Shown here piece after piece: positions 1-7,289 of a stretch of DNA of 10,027 bases (its first letter is position 1; each line of letters opens with the position of its first letter). The stretch lies in the NCBI GenBank assembly GCA_900554535.1, contig USIA01000054.1:1-10027 (forward strand), in the 5' to 3' direction. The notes beneath the pieces were generated by a model. The model had not been told where the DNA came from. It did not search any database and saw nothing but the letters and a program-made list of their open reading frames with translations. Source of the stretch: an uncultured Oscillospiraceae bacterium. Lineage in GTDB: Bacteria > Bacillota > Clostridia > Oscillospirales > Acutalibacteraceae. The translations under genes were made by a program, and so were the position numbers.

Positions 1-367
1 CACAAGACCAGGGGCCAGTTTTGCCCCCGGGGTTTTTGGGGAGCCACTGGTCGAGCTTACTGTCCTCCTGTGTCGTTTCGATTTCACTCATGCCTGATTT
101 TTCCATGGAGGTCTGCAGCGCTTTGTAGCCCATCATCAGGCTTTCGATAAACGCGGCCACGCCGCGCAGGATGGGCACGCGCAGGATGGGATACCGGTCG
201 CGCAAAGGGACAAAGTCCATGTCCTCCGCCTGGATAGCACCATCCGGCACGCGCACCGCAACTTCGATTTTCTTGGGGCCACGCATCAGGATGCCTTCGA
301 CGAGTGCTTGCCCGCCGATGGAGGTGATGCATTTACAGCCCTTCGCCTTTGCTGTTTGTGTCGTCAT
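1..367 (-). CDS. DUF1385 (YqhQ-like) membrane protein, N-terminal part
   Basis: Only the first 122 codons are present; the gene runs off the left edge. Near the N terminus the product reads ITSIGGQALVEGILMRGPKK, followed by RYPILRVPILRGVAAFIESL. These match the conserved opening of the DUF1385/YqhQ family (consensus GGQALIEGVMMRGP and a YPIL-RG-FIES block). Members are multi-pass membrane proteins of unknown function, often found near prmC/prfA in Clostridia (family knowledge). The ATG at 365-367 has AAAGGGAAG just upstream. It lies inside the end of the sensor kinase gene, a 35-nt overlap in another frame, so translation is probably coupled and the gene is last of the visible operon. The last dozen codons, from about position 40 to 1, read poorly for the family, while one base of frame change gives KLAPGLV. 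A homopolymer indel at 19-41 is therefore possible. Family is secure, edge sequence is not. Confidence 0.85.
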   Translation of the reverse strand, partial: MTTQTAKAKGCKCITSIGGQALVEGILMRGPKKIEVAVRVPDGAIQAEDMDFVPLRDRYPILRVPILRGVAAFIESLMMGYKALQTSMEKSGMSEIETTQEDSKLDQWLPKNPGGKTGPWSC

Positions 368-1883
368 TTGCTTCCCTTTCTTCCAGCTTCTGGAGCTGGA
401 CTTTTTCTTCTTCGAGATGGTCCTGCAGTTTCTGCATGGTCGGGATTGTGATGGTCACCGCTGTGCCAACGCCCTCGGTGCTCTCGATTTCGAGGCTGCC
501 CGAGTGCAGGCTCATGATCTCATCGGCCAAGGCCAGTCCGATGCCGGAGCCGCGCACCGTCTGATTGGCCTTATAAAATTTCTTTTTGACATTCGGCAAA
601 TGCTCCGGCGGGATGCCGCAGCCGCTGTCGCTGATGATGACCTGGATAAAGCCCTCCGCTTCTGTGGCAGAGACATTGATGGTGCCGCCCTTCTGCGTGT
701 ATTTCAGGGCATTGTCCAGGATATTGACAAACACCTGGCGCAAACGGTTGACGTCGCCAAGCACCGGCGAAAGCATGGCCGGTTCCTCATAGACCAAAAA
801 CTTGCCCTCGTTTTTGGCCCGCTCACTGAACATATAGACCGCCTCGCCGAGTTCCGCGAGGATGTCGATGCGCTCCATATGCATCGTCATGCGGCCGCTT
901 TGCATGCGTGAGAAATCGAGCAGCTCTTCAACCATGCTGGAAAGGCGTTCCGTCTCATGCAAAATCACGTTCATGCCCTTATTAAAGCTCTCCGGGTCCA
1001 GGCCGCCGCCCTGCAGCGTCTCGCCCCAGCCCTTAATGGCGGTCAGCGGCGTGCGCAGTTCGTGCGAAACCGAGGAGATAAAGTCGTTTTTCATGCGCTC
1101 CGCCGTGCCCAGCTCCTGGGCCATTTCATTGATGGTCACGCACAAATCGCCAATCTCGTCGTCGCGGATCGTCGCGATGCGGGCGTTGAAGTCGCCATGT
1201 GCGATGCGCTTCGCCGTGGCGCTGATCTCCTCAATGGGCTTTAGCAGGGACCGCGACATCGACCGCCCCGCCAGCAGCAGCGCCACCACCAGCAAAATGC
1301 CCACAGTGCCCATCACACAGATCACCCAGAAGATCTGCTGGTCCGCCCTGCGCAAGGAGACGATATAGCGTACAGCGCCGACGAATTCCCCCTCGTCGCT
1401 GCGCAGCACGCGTGTGACAGCCATCACCTTTTCGCCGCTGGAAAGCTGGCCGGTCCAGGTGCCGTAATTGTCCACGCTGCGCAAAGCAGTGTCGTAATCG
1501 GGCATGGACTCGCCCTCATCCGGCACAAACCCGAGGCTTGTGATGATGATCTTGCCGTTGGAGTTAAAGACCATCAATTCCATGCTTTCCTTGCCGGGAA
1601 AGCGCTCCACATACTGCCGCGCCGCCGTACTGAACGCCCGCGGCGAGGAGCGCCCGTCCTCGGCAAAAACGTTGGTCAGCTCCTCGCTGCGCGCGTCGAG
1701 CGTCGTCTGGATGCCATTGTAGGTCGAGCTGCTAACGGCAAAAGACAATATGATCAGCAGCACCACCACAATGATGGCCACCAGCCTCAGGGAATTGAAC
1801 AGCCACCCGCGGGTGCCGGCGAGGGCCCATCCGGGGCGCTTCTTATGCAGCAGGGAGTCTGCCTTTTTCCCTTTTGCAGTCAA
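333..1883 (-). CDS. HAMP-domain sensor histidine kinase
   Basis: This 516-aa product is the membrane sensor of a two-component system. In order: cytoplasmic N terminus, membrane segment about 32-52, extracytoplasmic sensor region about 53-183, second membrane segment about 185-205, HAMP linker about 206-260, then the kinase core. The H-box is SVSHELRTPL with His274. The N-box is VNILDNALKY (Asn387, Asn391), the G1 box is DSGCGIP (419-425) and the G2 box is GSGIGLAL (445-452), so all catalytic motifs are intact. A charged, coiled-coil-like tail (about 484-505) extends past the ATPase domain and is unusual. The start is TTG at 1881-1883; it is preceded by GGGAGG with 9-nt spacing, lying in the last codons of the response regulator gene, and no ATG fits better. 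The stop is four bases from the regulator's start side, so the two are co-transcribed. It should phosphorylate the regulator encoded directly upstream. The signal is unknown. Confidence 0.95.
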   Translation of the reverse strand: MTAKGKKADSLLHKKRPGWALAGTRGWLFNSLRLVAIIVVVLLIILSFAVSSSTYNGIQTTLDARSEELTNVFAEDGRSSPRAFSTAARQYVERFPGKESMELMVFNSNGKIIITSLGFVPDEGESMPDYDTALRSVDNYGTWTGQLSSGEKVMAVTRVLRSDEGEFVGAVRYIVSLRRADQQIFWVICVMGTVGILLVVALLLAGRSMSRSLLKPIEEISATAKRIAHGDFNARIATIRDDEIGDLCVTINEMAQELGTAERMKNDFISSVSHELRTPLTAIKGWGETLQGGGLDPESFNKGMNVILHETERLSSMVEELLDFSRMQSGRMTMHMERIDILAELGEAVYMFSERAKNEGKFLVYEEPAMLSPVLGDVNRLRQVFVNILDNALKYTQKGGTINVSATEAEGFIQVIISDSGCGIPPEHLPNVKKKFYKANQTVRGSGIGLALADEIMSLHSGSLEIESTEGVGTAVTITIPTMQKLQDHLEEEKVQLQKLEEREANDDTNSKGEGL

Positions 1884-1887
1884 CCGT

Positions 1888-2592
1888 TCATGCCTCCCAC
1901 TTATATCCCAGTCCCCAGACCGTCACAATGTGGCGGGGACTGCTGGGCTGGTCTTCCACCTTCATGCGCAGGCGGCGGATATTGACATCCACAATCTTTT
2001 CTTCGCCGACATAGGCCTCTCCCCACACGTGTTTCAAAATGGCGCTGCGCTCCAGGGCAGCGCCGGGGTTGGAGAAAAAGTACTCCATGATCTGAAACTC
2101 CACCTGGGTCAGCTCGATCGGCCGCGCGCCTTTCATCAGGGTACGGCTGCGCAGATTGAGCACAAATTCGCCGGACTGGATCTCCTCGGCAAAATTATTT
2201 TCGTCTCGCATCTGCGCCAGCGCGACCCGGCGGTAGATCGCATCCACACGCGCCACCAACTCGCTGGGGGAAAACGGCTTTGTCACGTAATCGTCCGCGC
2301 CCGCCATCAATCCGCCGACCTTGTCCATCTCCTGGGTGCGGGCGGTCAGCAGGATGATTCCGATCGTTCCGCTGTGCCTGCGCAGTTCTTTGCACACATC
2401 CAGGCCGTCGTGCTGCCCGGGCATCATGATGTCGAGCACCGCCACGTCAAAATCGCCGTCCGCCTGGTTATACAGTTCCAGCGCCTGGTCACCGTTTTCC
2501 GCTTCCGTCACCTCATAGCCGGCGCGCTTTAAATTGATCACAATGAATTCGCGAATTGCCTGTTCATCCTCGGCCACTAAAATTTTTTTCAT
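1888..2592 (-). CDS. OmpR/PhoB-family response regulator
   Basis: This 234-aa product has the standard two-domain form. The receiver domain (about 1-120) has the acidic pocket Glu8/Asp9, phospho-acceptor Asp54 in AVLDIMMPG, Thr83 in LLTAR and Lys105 in VTKPF. The C-terminal winged-helix DNA-binding domain (about 137-232) ends in the typical IVTVWGLGYKWE. It should bind DNA as a dimer when phosphorylated by the kinase encoded 4 nt downstream. The ATG at 2590-2592 follows GGGAGG with a 6-nt spacer, and the gene lies 17 nt after the lipoprotein gene. The length is normal for the family. Whether it acts as PhoB, ResD/WalR-like or another subgroup cannot be told from the sequence. The target may include its own operon, since a direct repeat lies at that promoter (see 3986-4166). 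Confidence 0.96.
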   Translation of the reverse strand: MKKILVAEDEQAIREFIVINLKRAGYEVTEAENGDQALELYNQADGDFDVAVLDIMMPGQHDGLDVCKELRRHSGTIGIILLTARTQEMDKVGGLMAGADDYVTKPFSPSELVARVDAIYRRVALAQMRDENNFAEEIQSGEFVLNLRSRTLMKGARPIELTQVEFQIMEYFFSNPGAALERSAILKHVWGEAYVGEEKIVDVNIRRLRMKVEDQPSSPRHIVTVWGLGYKWEA

Positions 2593-2609
2593 AAGTATCC
2601 TCCCATGGA

Positions 2610-3950
2610 TCAGGAATCCTGTATAAATGTCTGAAAACGCTCCCGCAGCGTTGCCAAAGGCTGGGCGAGCTGCCCGGCGTCTGCGGGTACCTGCGCCACG
2701 ATGATGCGGTCATTGCGCGTGAGCATCTGCTCATAGCCCGAAGATCCGGACATTGACTGCCACGCCTGCGCGGACAGGGACTGGATCTCCAATAGCGGCG
2801 AGCCGGCCGCGTTCTTTTGCGCATCCCAGGTGTAGATGGAAAGCTGGCGTGCGTTCTCATCATACCGGGTCGTAATGGCAGCCTTCCAGGCATCCGGCAG
2901 CAAAAAGCTGTAGCCGTCGCGGGCATTGCAAATGGCAGAAGAAAACGTCTGATAATCGCCATTTAAGCCCTTTAGCCCGGTCCACTGCACCACATTGCTC
3001 ACATCGTCCGCCGCGGTGCCCGCATACCCAGGCAGACGGCTGACCACCGGAAACGCAATGACGCCGTCGCCATTGGTGTCCATGCAGTTGATCGGTACGC
3101 TGCGCAGCGAGATGTTTTTGGATGTACTGTATAGCGGCGTACGCAATGACTGGCTTTCTGCGTCCCAATAGAACATCTCCGTCAGATAGCTGCCGTTTTC
3201 CATCTGGCAATCCAGCAAAACACCGGGCACATTGTCCGCCAGCTTTCCCGCCTTCAGTGAGGAAAACTGCCGGACGCCCGCGTCGAGCAAAGCGCTGCCC
3301 ATCATCTGTGGCGTGCCATCCTGCAGGCGAAGCAGGCTGGCCGTAAAACGGCCGCCATCTGCGGCAAGGTTGGCTGTGAAAAGTTCCGCCTTGCCGTCGC
3401 CGTCAAAATCGAGCGGCGCCATCTCTGTATAGGGCTGGCTGAGCTTTGTCTCCGTGGTCTTGCCATCCTTTTCCCGATAGACGCCGATGGACGTTGTGCC
3501 GGTGGCGCTGCTGCCCCATCCGATGATGGCCTCGTCGCTGCCGTCGCCATCCAAATCGCCAAAACACACGCGGTCCACACGGCCCGCTGTGTTCTCAAAA
3601 GACCCGGCATCCTGCCAGCCATCGTTTCCCTGTTTACAAAACAGGACCCATGCGCTGGTATCCTTGGGGTCCGCCTGATAAAAGACAATCGCTTCCTCGG
3701 TGCCGTCACCGTCCAGATCGTGCAGAATGATGGCAGAGCGATAATCGCCAGCCGCCGGATAGCACAGGGAAAAGGAGGCGCCGCCCTTTTGTTCAAGCAG
3801 GTCATAGACACCCGCCTGCTCCCCTGTGGCCCGTGGTGGGCGCATCAGCGTGCGCGCATCCAGTCCAAACAAGGAACAGCCGCTCAGCGAAAGGCAGCAC
3901 GCCAGCGCCACTACCGCCACAGCCAAACGCTGGAATCCCTGTCTGTGCAT
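2610..3950 (-). CDS. FG-GAP/VCBS-type repeat lipoprotein
   Basis: This 446-aa protein is predicted to be secreted and anchored in the outer face of the membrane. The signal peptide has a hydrophobic stretch (about 9-22) and a lipobox LSGC with Cys25. The body carries four aspartate-rich loops of the calcium-binding FG-GAP/VCBS kind: DLDGDG at about 78 and 132, DFDGDG at about 181 and DTNGDG at about 291. They are spaced as in a beta-propeller. The C-terminal part (about 340-446) has no motif I recognise. I chose ATG 3948-3950 because GGGGAGG lies 7 nt upstream and the signal peptide begins right after it. An in-frame TTG 10 codons earlier lacks such a site. It is the first gene of the operon with the response regulator and sensor kinase, so it may help the kinase sense an outside condition (inference). 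No enzymatic function is claimed. Confidence 0.9.
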   Translation of the reverse strand: MHRQGFQRLAVAVVALACCLSLSGCSLFGLDARTLMRPPRATGEQAGVYDLLEQKGGASFSLCYPAAGDYRSAIILHDLDGDGTEEAIVFYQADPKDTSAWVLFCKQGNDGWQDAGSFENTAGRVDRVCFGDLDGDGSDEAIIGWGSSATGTTSIGVYREKDGKTTETKLSQPYTEMAPLDFDGDGKAELFTANLAADGGRFTASLLRLQDGTPQMMGSALLDAGVRQFSSLKAGKLADNVPGVLLDCQMENGSYLTEMFYWDAESQSLRTPLYSTSKNISLRSVPINCMDTNGDGVIAFPVVSRLPGYAGTAADDVSNVVQWTGLKGLNGDYQTFSSAICNARDGYSFLLPDAWKAAITTRYDENARQLSIYTWDAQKNAAGSPLLEIQSLSAQAWQSMSGSSGYEQMLTRNDRIIVAQVPADAGQLAQPLATLRERFQTFIQDS

Positions 3951-4157
3951 ATTTACGCCTCCCCGTATAATAAGTTTCAAAGTTAATCGTTTTAGTCATC
4001 AGCAGGCTTTGGGATGCCCGTGATACAATAGCCAAGTCCTTTCGTCTCCAGTTAAGCCGAAAGGCTGCTTCAACGAAAGTCCGTTCCCCTGAGCCGGAAG
4101 TCAGCTGCATACTTTTTGAGCAAAGCCGCCTTCCGGGAAAAGCTCTGCATTCCTTAT
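3951..4157 (-). other. Structured 5' leader of the lipoprotein/two-component operon (344-bp gene-free stretch)
   Basis: The interval 3951-4294 has no gene. If transcription starts near 4157, the lipoprotein mRNA has a leader of about 200 nt. It can form two perfect 7-bp stems: CCGGAAG/CTTCCGG (arms 4094-4100 and 4130-4136, 29-nt loop) and ACGAAAG/CTTTCGT (arms 4073-4079 and 4039-4045). The second encloses a 4-bp hairpin AGCC/GGCT at 4055-4066. The loop of that small hairpin reads GAAA on the + strand, so the sense of any RNA is not certain. I could not match the consensus of TPP, c-di-GMP, c-di-AMP, fluoride or cobalamin riboswitches, and no terminator run of T is present. Confidence 0.35.
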
Positions 4158-4166
4158 CGTTTTAGT
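3986..4166. repeat. Pair of identical 11-bp direct repeats (ATCGTTTTAGT)
   Basis: ATCGTTTTAGT occurs at 3986-3996 and again at 4156-4166. The right copy overlaps the -10 box of the candidate leftward promoter; the left copy lies 35 nt before the lipoprotein start. This could be a binding site for the regulator encoded in the operon, but two copies 170 bp apart could also be chance. Confidence 0.4.
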
Positions 4167-4192
4167 ATAGCATTCTGCCGCGCAGTTGAAAA
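4164..4192 (-). promoter_or_regulatory. Candidate promoter of the lipoprotein/two-component operon
   Basis: On the minus strand TTTTCA (4187-4192) is followed after 17 nt by TATACT (4164-4169), and TGC directly precedes the -10 as an extended element. The -35 is weak and the -10 is good. It would start transcription near 4157, giving a roughly 200-nt leader. Confidence 0.5.
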
Positions 4193-4217
4193 GTGTCAAA
4201 GTTGTTACCATCTGTGA

Positions 4218-4246
4218 TTGCTTTCCGAACACAAATCTGCTAAACT
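4218..4246 (+). promoter_or_regulatory. Candidate promoter of the first LysR/DUF1275 unit
   Basis: TTGCTT (4218-4223), a 17-nt spacer ending in TGC, then TAAACT (4241-4246). An inverted repeat AAACTT-N5-AAGTTT (4242-4258) covers the -10 and start region and could be an operator for autoregulation. The -35 is only 25 bp from that of the leftward operon, so the promoters are back to back and share control DNA. Confidence 0.5.
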
Positions 4247-4294
4247 TATAGAAAGTTTGCGCGCTGCGCTATCTGCAAGAGGGGAAGGTCCGGC

Positions 4295-5203
4295 ATGCAC
4301 ATCAATTTTGAATATTACCATGTATTCTGCCAGGTGGCCCGCTGCCGCAGCATGACACTGGCGGCACAGGCGCTCTCCATCTCGCAGCCCGCGGTCAGCA
4401 AATCGATTGCGCAGCTGGAGCGCCAATTGGGCTGCGCGCTATTTATCCGTGCGAAAAACGGCGTTTCCCTGACTGCTGAAGGCCAGGAGCTTTTCCGCTA
4501 CGTATCGCACGCCAACGACCTAATCCTCCGCGGCGAAAACCGTGTACATGACATGCTGCGGCTCGACAGCGGCGAGTTATGCATTGCAACTTCTGACCTT
4601 CTGCTGCGCATTTTTCTGCTTCCACACCTGCGGCGCTTCCACCAGCAGTATCCCCACGTCAAGGTCCGCCTGCTCGGCGTCAACACGCCTGCGGCCGCCA
4701 AGGCACTGCGCGCGGGTCACGCGGACGTTGCGGTGGTGGCCGAAGGGCCTGACCTGAATGGCTTTGCCCATATCCCGGTGCTGACCATCCACGATATCTT
4801 CATCGCCGGTCGGCCTTACCGGGCGCTGCGAGACCGCGTTCTGTCGCTGGAAGAAATTGTGCGCCTGCCGCTGATCTGTGCGGAAGAAGGCAGCATCACG
4901 CGCCAGTTTTTGGACTCTTTCTTCACAAGCCGTGGCTTTTCCCTGCAGCCGGAATTTGAACTCTCGTCGTCTGATCTCATTGTCCCGTTTGTGGAGAACG
5001 GCCTGGGCGTGGGCATTGTGATGAGCGATCTGGCGAATCAGAGTCTGCGGCAAGGCCGCGTCTTTGAGGTGCGGGTCAATGAGCATCTGCCCAGCCGGCA
5101 GATCTGCGCCGCCACGCTTCCGGCCGGAAACCGCTCCCAAGCCGTGCAGTGCTTTCTGGACAACATTGTCGCTTCGGTGGAGCCAGACCAGGATTTCTCG
5201 TGA
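4295..5203 (+). CDS. LysR-type transcriptional regulator
   Basis: This 302-aa protein is of normal LysR length. The N-terminal winged helix-turn-helix covers about 1-62: the stretch with MTLAAQALSISQPAVSKSI (20-38) is the recognition region, and LTAEGQELF closes the wing. A linker helix follows, then a substrate-binding domain (about 90-295) with the usual pattern including GLGVGIVMS (about 245-253). The ligand is not identifiable. The ATG follows GAGGGGAAGG by about 6 nt. It is transcribed away from the lipoprotein operon, and 61 nt downstream in the same direction lies the broken DUF1275 membrane gene, which shares its unit. A second LysR gene next to a second DUF1275 gene in this window suggests that such regulators control the membrane protein (inference). 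The high G+C content matches its left-hand neighbours, so this copy looks native. Confidence 0.95.
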   Translation: MHINFEYYHVFCQVARCRSMTLAAQALSISQPAVSKSIAQLERQLGCALFIRAKNGVSLTAEGQELFRYVSHANDLILRGENRVHDMLRLDSGELCIATSDLLLRIFLLPHLRRFHQQYPHVKVRLLGVNTPAAAKALRAGHADVAVVAEGPDLNGFAHIPVLTIHDIFIAGRPYRALRDRVLSLEEIVRLPLICAEEGSITRQFLDSFFTSRGFSLQPEFELSSSDLIVPFVENGLGVGIVMSDLANQSLRQGRVFEVRVNEHLPSRQICAATLPAGNRSQAVQCFLDNIVASVEPDQDFS

Positions 5204-5264
5204 CTCACGCCCGCAGCCGGCTCCCAAATTTTGATTGAATCATTTCATCTGGAGGAAATTTTCC

Positions 5265-6030
5265 ATGTCCAATACCAATGTCAAGGCCTACCCCGAAGCG
5301 CTTTCGATCGCGCCGTATGAACGCATGCGCATTGCGCTGTGTCTGGCTGCTGTGGGCGGCTTCCTGGAAGCCTACACCTTTACGCTCAAGGGCGGCGTAT
5401 TTGCCAATGCGCAAACGGGTAACCTCGTGACCTGCGCGGTCCGGCTGGCGCAGCGGGACCCCGCCGCGGCATTGCGATCGCTCCTGCCGATCGTCGCCTT
5501 TGTGCTCGGCATCATGCTGACAGAACGCCTGAAACGCCTGCCACACGAAAACACCCCTGAGCAGTGGCACTGCATCGTGATTGTGACGGAGCTTGCGCTG
5601 CTGCTGATCGTCACCTTTCTTCCCGCGGGGCTGCCCGATTTTGCAACCACGCTGATTGTCTCCTTTGTCTGTGCGCTGCAATATGGCAGGTTGCGCCAGA
5701 CGCCCGGGCTTCCCCATGCGCTTTTGCAAGACGCACGGTCTTCCCTATGCGACCACCTTTTGCACCGGCAATCTGCGCAGCGCGGGCACGGAGCTTTTCA
5801 AAGCCCTACAGGACCACAGCACAGAAGCCGGCCACCACGCCCGGCGGTATTTTACCGTGGTGGGGGTCTTTTTTGGCGGAGCGCTCATCAGCGGCTTAAT
5901 CTGTCCGCATCTCGGCCAGCGCTCCTCGATTCTGTGCTGCGGTGTGCTGGTGGCCGTCCTGATTATTTTCCTGTTGGATTACCAAAAGCGCAAACAGTTC
6001 CTGAAAGACGTAGACCCGCCACAGGCATAA
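5265..6030 (+). pseudogene. DUF1275 (YoaK-like) membrane protein, frameshifted
   Basis: The product belongs to the DUF1275/YoaK family: hydrophobic proteins of about 220-250 aa with about six membrane segments and unknown, possibly transport, function. The first frame (ATG 5265, GGAGG 9 nt upstream) encodes the family signature around residues 35-53, including LKGGVFANAQTGN, and runs correctly to 5720. The rest (TTFCTGNLRSAGTE onward to TAA at 6028) continues one base out of frame. Skipping the 31 nt at 5721-5751 rejoins the frames in GCG-ACC and gives 244 residues, exactly the length of the intact paralogue at 7472-8206. So the lesion is a net 31-nt gain, not loss of a domain. If unrepaired, the upstream frame ends at 6173 with about 150 unrelated residues and the last membrane helices are lost. 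It lies 61 nt after a LysR gene with no terminator between. Confidence 0.85.
5690..5751 (+). repeat. Diverged 31-nt tandem repeat causing the frameshift
   Basis: Positions 5690-5720 and 5721-5751 align without gaps at 24 of 31 bases. Each encodes the same conserved DUF1275 segment, once as LRQTPGLPHA and once, one frame over, as FCKTHGLPYA. Because 31 is not a multiple of three, the second copy shifts the frame. Seven differences in 31 bases is far too many for a fresh slippage duplication. Confidence 0.8.
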
Positions 6031-6052
6031 CGGGCCTCCTGATCCTTTTAAA

Positions 6053-6085
6053 AAAGCCGGCCCGCTGCAAAAGCGAGCCGGCTTT
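6053..6085. terminator. Bidirectional terminator between convergent genes
   Basis: AAAGCCGGC (6053-6061) pairs perfectly with GCCGGCTTT (6077-6085), with a further CGCT/AGCG pairing in the loop. Read leftward it ends in a run of six T, serving the gene at 6106-6810. Read rightward it ends in TTTCTC, a weaker signal for the DUF1275 transcript. Confidence 0.85.
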
Positions 6086-6105
6086 CTCAAATTCTCCGCC
6101 GGGTT

Positions 6106-6810
6106 TTATGATTGTGCTGGCTGGGAGGTCATCGCGGTGGCCGACGCATGCTTGGTCTGTTCCGGTTTTGTAACCTGCTTGTCCGCCAACGCATTCTGAT
6201 AAATCGTGTATTCGGCATCCCAAAGCGCCTTTTGTTCGTCGTAATGACTGTTGTTGTTCTGGGAGAGTATACGCATGTTCGCCGTCAGCGAAAGGCCATT
6301 TACCTGCATCGAAGCGGGCAATTGCATCTTCTTGTGGCCGGCATCCCAGCCATCCTGCTTCTCCAAATACGAATACCCCGTCTCGTCGCAGAGATATAAC
6401 ATCACATCGCCTACCTGAAAATCTCCGATCAACTTTGTGTCGTTTGCCATAGTGATTTGCGGGTTATCCGACTCGCCAACCGCGTAGTTGGTCACCTGCA
6501 CCAAGACCTGGCCATCCCCATTGCGGTCTGGGGAACAAAGTTCCAACTGGCCCGCAAGGCGATCCAATGTGTCTTCCGAGACCATCCGGTCAGTAATCAG
6601 GCCAACCTGATAATCCGGGTTTTCACGCGTCGCAACATTCCGAATCAGTACAATCGCCACGACGACTGCCGCGATTGCGATCACCACATGCCATTTATGG
6701 TAATACCAAAAATTTTGCCGCTTCTCCTTAAAGGTTTTCGGTGTACGTTTCAGCTTGTCGCTGTGGATCGTTTCCTCCCCTTGATGCAGCAAATACCGTT
6801 CTCGTGCCAT
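6106..6810 (-). CDS. Single-pass membrane protein with extracytoplasmic domain, function unknown
   Basis: I do not recognise a named family. The 234-aa product begins with a basic cytoplasmic segment (PKTFKEKRQNFWYYHKWH, about 24-41), then one membrane helix (about 41-58, VVIAIAAVVVAIVLI), then a soluble domain of about 170 residues outside the cell. That domain has one calcium-type loop DRNGDGQV (95-102), like an isolated dockerin or EF-hand loop, and a Thr/Gln/Lys-rich tail. The ATG at 6808-6810 follows AAGGAG by 7 nt. The reading frame stays open upstream for 46 more codons, but that part covers the promoter and looks non-coding. The gene stands alone between a strong promoter and a terminator, so it is probably monocistronic. 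Proteins with a short FWYYHKWH-type stretch before a single helix are common hypothetical proteins in Oscillospiraceae-like genomes, as I recall. Confidence 0.85.
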   Translation of the reverse strand: MARERYLLHQGEETIHSDKLKRTPKTFKEKRQNFWYYHKWHVVIAIAAVVVAIVLIRNVATRENPDYQVGLITDRMVSEDTLDRLAGQLELCSPDRNGDGQVLVQVTNYAVGESDNPQITMANDTKLIGDFQVGDVMLYLCDETGYSYLEKQDGWDAGHKKMQLPASMQVNGLSLTANMRILSQNNNSHYDEQKALWDAEYTIYQNALADKQVTKPEQTKHASATAMTSQPAQS

Positions 6811-6913
6811 TGGGTCACTCCTTGGGTAGCAGGATATTCGCCTGCCTGATATTCGCAAATAAGCTGTCCGCACACAGAATCTGCATAAAGATAGCCGCGC
6901 CTGCTGTTTTTTA

Positions 6914-6942
6914 AGTATAGCATAAGAATCTGAGACATGCAA
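6914..6942 (-). promoter_or_regulatory. Promoter of the 6106-6810 membrane protein gene
   Basis: TTGCAT (6937-6942), exactly 17 nt, then TATACT (6914-6919), with an extended TGC before the -10. This is the best housekeeping-type promoter in the window. The roughly 100-nt leader contains GATATTCGC twice (6833-6841, 6848-6856) and a small GCAGG/CCTGC hairpin (6829-6845) just ahead of the ribosome site. Confidence 0.75.
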
Positions 6943-7106
6943 GGCCAAGCCGACGGTCCGTTCATCGTCACAGTACCGAAAATAGATGGTTACGCTTAAT
7001 CGTTGTGTCTTGACAGGTCGGGTAGCAAGATATCAAACAACGGTGAACCGAAGGCAACACCACACAGAAAAGATAAGCGACCCTCTCAAGGAGATTGGAA
7101 AAAATT

Positions 7107-7289
7107 ATGAATAGGCAATTGATTCCGCCCGGTCTGTGCGACGAATTGGAGCAAACAAATAAAGAAAAATTTCCGCCACAGATCGAACGAATCGTACCCA
7201 CGGGGGTAAATGGATCAAAAGAAGGACGCCGCACTATTCCAACCGAAAGACCCGGTGCCGAGGTCTACGAAAACAGACGGAAAACTTGA
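7107..7289 (+). CDS. Possible small protein, 60 aa, unrecognised
   Basis: An ATG at 7107 opens 60 codons of a hydrophilic, proline- and charge-rich sequence (begins MNRQLIPPGLCDEL, ends ENRRKT). AAGGAG lies 12 nt upstream, longer than the usual spacing. There is no signal peptide, membrane segment or motif I know. A strong rightward terminator follows about 100 nt later, which is the main reason to take a + strand transcript seriously. It may instead be a remnant of a longer gene or chance. Confidence 0.3.
   Translation: MNRQLIPPGLCDELEQTNKEKFPPQIERIVPTGVNGSKEGRRTIPTERPGAEVYENRRKT

Noticed and set aside
84..332. 82-codon leftward frame next to the kinase end
   Set aside because: It is an out-of-frame reading of the DUF1385 gene, whose true frame carries the GGQALVEG and RYPIL motifs.
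171..911. 246-codon open frame on the + strand opposite the sensor kinase
   Set aside because: It lies antisense to clear kinase and DUF1385 coding sequence, has no family motif or ribosome site, and is a by-product of G+C-rich codons.
3986..4030. Fluoride-riboswitch-like string (GCTGATGACT) on the minus strand
   Set aside because: The remaining crcB consensus, including the GGxGATGG stem and CTCCTAC end, is missing.
5564..5899. Extra overlapping frame within the first DUF1275 gene
   Set aside because: It does not encode the family motifs; it only appears because of the frameshifted region.
6106..6948. Longer 280-aa version of the membrane protein starting at 6948
   Set aside because: The extra 46 codons cross a near-consensus promoter, while the ATG at 6810 has AAGGAG at good spacing.
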